Assembly: GCA_013399305.1 (NCBI GenBank)
Contig: VXAI01000190.1
Coordinates: 1 to 64,000 of the forward strand
Direction of reading: 5' to 3'
Source of the DNA: Rostratula benghalensis
Lineage: Eukaryota > Chordata > Aves > Charadriiformes > Rostratulidae
Length of the DNA stretch: 64,000 nucleotides
This document shows, piece by piece, positions 61,400 through 64,000 of this stretch; position 1 is the stretch's first letter; each line of letters opens with the position of its first letter. The translations under genes and the position numbers were made by a program. The notes beneath the pieces were generated by a model that had not been told where the DNA came from, searched no databases, and was given only the letters and a program-made list of their open reading frames with translations.

Positions 61400-62105
61400 G
61401 GGCCAACTAGTCCTGAGCTGTGCAAAATCTTCAGGAAGATGTGGTGGGTAATGAAAGACTACCTGCTGCTACCTCTCTACTGACCTGACCTGTCTTCTAG
61501 ACAAGTTTGCTGCTTGCTGGTAGCCTGGATCCAGGATACTGTTGAAAGACCACCTCTTTGGCTAATTTCCTCTGCTGTTCTTCCATGTAGGCACTAATGA
61601 TACTGCCAGGGGCAACCTGTAGAGTATGAAAAGTGAGTGCAGAGATCTGGGGAAGATAGTCATGGGCTTCTGAGAGAGTCCAAGGAAAGGCCATGAAGAT
61701 GGTTAAGGGACTGGAACACTTCATATATGTGAAAAGACTGGGAGTGCTCTGGCCATTTAGCCTAGGAAAGAAAAAGCTCAGGAGGGATCTTATCAATGTT
61801 TATAAATGTCTGAAAAGAGGGTGTAAGAGGACAGAACCAGGCTCTTTTCAGTGGCTCCTAGTGGCAATGGGAAAAAGGGAAATAGAACTGTCCCACTGAA
61901 AACCAAAAAACAACTTTTTCCTCTGTGAGAGTGATTGAGAACTGAAACAGGTTGCCCAGACAGGTTGTGGAGTCTCCATCCTTAGAGATATTCAGAAGCC
62001 ATCTGAACATGGTCCTGAACAACCAGCTTCAGGTGGCTCTGTTTGAGCAGGGAGGGTTGGACCAGATGACTTCTAGAGGTTCTTTCCAACCCCAACCATT
62101 CTGTC
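61400..62105 (+). mobile_element. CR1 LINE, internally deleted (ORF1 esterase part joined to ORF2 tail)
   Basis: The only clear plus-strand CR1 in the window. Bases 61500-61665 match the C-terminal esterase (SGNH hydrolase-like) region of avian CR1 ORF1. VGTNDTARGNL, carrying the GxND block, is readable at 61587-61619 and is followed by an in-frame TAG. At about 61668 the sequence switches to the last part of ORF2 (ERVQRKAMKMVKGLEHF on decoding). It continues through GLGxFSLxKKKLRRDLINVYK-like and RQVVESPSLEIF blocks to LEQGGLDQMTSRGSFQPQPF and the 3' end TTCCAACCCCAACCATTCTGT at about 62105. Most of ORF2, including the endonuclease and reverse transcriptase, is absent. The element is defective; it could have moved only in trans, if at all. 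The 5' boundary is approximate. Confidence 0.88.
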
Positions 62106-64000
62106 AACATAATTACACAAAAAAGTTTTGCTTTTCTTCTACCTGTTGTTGACTTAACTTAGTTTGATAAGAGTAAAACGTCAAGAAAATATTTCAAACA
62201 TTGTGTTGGGCAAAATTATTAAAGTTTGAAAAGAATCTGGGGTAAGGGAAGGAAGCATTTTGGAAACCACATTCTATACACTAGAAAAAGATTATTTTTT
62301 TTCACTGATTAAACATCTGGAAAATGGATGGTGGATACTGGGCTAAAAAAACCCAAACAAATGCACGCTTCCTTAACAGAACTCTCTGGGACTCTGTAAA
62401 GAAGATTTCTTGTTCAGAAAGTTTACAAATTGCAATTTGACTAGTATAATGATTTTTGGAGTGATGCCTCACATAGATACTTGTCATTTGCTGAGTGCTG
62501 TATAGCTGGCTACTGTTGATGTATTTTTTTTTCTGCTGTTCTGTCAAACATTCTTGTGAAACAGATGCTCATTCATGCTCCTCTTTCAGGAGGCTTTATT
62601 TCTAAATAGCTAAGCAGTGGGAGGTAAAGATTATGCAGAGACATTCCAGTAATTTTTGGAGAATGTAACTCTATTGCCAGGCAGATTCAAAAAGATTCAA
62701 AATGAGCCATCTGTGAAAAGAGTATTTTATTTTTTTTATCTTTTGTCACATTAAGAAAGTTGAAGATAGCAGTTTTCCTCCATAAAACAGGTTATCTATT
62801 AGCTTTAATCATTCTGTATCTTTATTTTTAATATACTACTAGGAAATAATCTTAACCTCAGAAGATAAACAAGAAATTAGAGTTTCTATAACTAAAGGAA
62901 TTTGGCAAAATATATATTGGCATTTTTTGTCATTATTATGAAGCTGGAGAGTTGTTTTGCATAAAGTGTATTTCAGTGATAATCTCTGTGTACTTAGATT
63001 ATTTGAAAAATATACCATAACTTAAAAAAAACCACCTATTTTTCAGATTGTGTCAAAGACAGCAGAGTCTACTCTTATCTTTCTCCCTCATTGATCTGTT
63101 TTCTTTCACCAGTTTTTCAAACCTGAATAAAAATTACATCTTTACATCTATATCAGGTTTGCAACAGTTCAAACCTGCAGAAGATGCACATGTACAATCA
63201 TGTGTATTAAAATGTGCAGATGGACTCAGCAATATAATGTAAATATCATTAGTGCAAGATGAATGCACAAATCCCAACATCCAATTTTCATTTCAATAAC
63301 TATTTGGGAAAACCCCTACTCTAGCTTTACAAAAAACCCACTGATTCAGATCCTTTTACCTTCTTAACAGTATCAATTGACACTGGCTCATAGTTAAATA
63401 TCAACATTTAGGAATAAGCAGTCAAATTAATGATTGGATACACAATAATATTTTTGTATTCTGTATTTTAGATAACTCTCACACGGAAACTTACCAAAAT
63501 TAATTTTCTTCTGCAGGAGATTCCAAAATTCTGCAAAATATTTGCATACATGGTTGAGATTAGGAGGGGGTGTTAAGCCTGTCTGGAATGATTAATGAGA
63601 AAAAAAAGTTTGAAAAAAAAAGAAAACAAGTGAGTTAGTAATAAACTTGTGAAAATCAGCTTGCCATGGCTCTCCTACATTAAATGTACTAAAAACATGA
63701 CAGAAAAACTTCTTTAAAGTGTTGATTTATGGAGGTATAATGTTTAGGAGATCTGAAATGTATTTTCAAAACCTCATTTTTAGCGCTCATTACAATATGA
63801 CTTTATTTTACATGCACTTCCATGAAACATGCTTGGATTATAATTTTTCATTCAGCCATGAATGAATGAAACCAATCAGAACTATTTTGGAGTTAGCAAT
63901 CCTAGGTGACAACAGTAAATAGCACTAAATTTTGTATCCATCTCACAGACTGAATTGGTTCCACAATGCTGTCATTATCTGAAGAGGCACAAAGCATCCA
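62106..64000. other. Non-coding AT-rich sequence, nothing recognised
   Basis: No gene, RNA or transposon recognised to the end of the window. A-rich runs occur near 63600-63625. Confidence 0.6.

Overview
This window reads as AT-rich, gene-poor nuclear DNA from a bird. The interspersed repeats I could recognise are CR1 LINE fragments, with their diagnostic 3' ends built on 8-bp CATAGAAT/ATTCTATG-type repeats, plus one solo long terminal repeat of the avian ERVL-like type (start TGTCGTGGTTT, end CCAGGACA). I saw no SINEs, which fits birds. I found no operons, CRISPR arrays, rRNA or tRNA genes and no convincing multi-exon gene. Open reading frames are short, sit mostly in repeats or simple sequence, and look like background. 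The most natural reading is an intergenic gene desert or the inside of a very large intron.

Layout. 1-9.3 kb: unique AT-rich DNA with A/T and purine tracts, a somewhat CpG-richer block (about 3.06-3.70 kb), a perfect 22-bp palindrome at 5354-5375 and one CR1 3' end (6041-6211). 9323-10065: solo LTR flanked by a perfect 5-bp direct repeat (TGCAT). 10.1-31.1 kb: unique DNA with dinucleotide repeats, a 21-N gap (16368-16388) and two single-N joins (25610, 29838). The join at 25610 is flanked by the same 13 bases on both sides. 31.15-34.1 kb: short CR1 remnants and a possible first coding exon (31744-31828, + strand, ATG in good context, clean GTAAGT donor). 36.0-37.9 kb: the largest repeat, an old CR1 carrying reverse-transcriptase and C-terminal sequence on the minus strand, split by a younger CR1 inserted within its ORF2. 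37.9-45.7 kb: unique DNA with a 15-bp-arm hairpin (38456-38493) and a GC-rich stem-loop beside a perfect CRE palindrome (45123-45171). 45.7-46.4 kb: three CR1 3' ends packed together, one element nested in another. 46.4-58.4 kb: unique DNA with one CR1 fragment (52218-52335). 58431-59290: an 860-N gap bordered by (CCTT)n and C10. 59.3-64 kb: an unrecognised coding-like frame (60124-60399, minus strand) and the only plus-strand CR1 (about 61.4-62.1 kb), which joins ORF1 esterase sequence directly to the ORF2 tail.

There is no gene network to describe. Nine of the ten clearer CR1 pieces lie on the minus strand. If the window is intronic, this would fit host transcription along the plus strand, the same strand as the candidate exon, but the sample is small. 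I did not find a convincing new biological system. The best leads are the candidate exon, the palindromes and hairpins, and the two nested CR1 structures.
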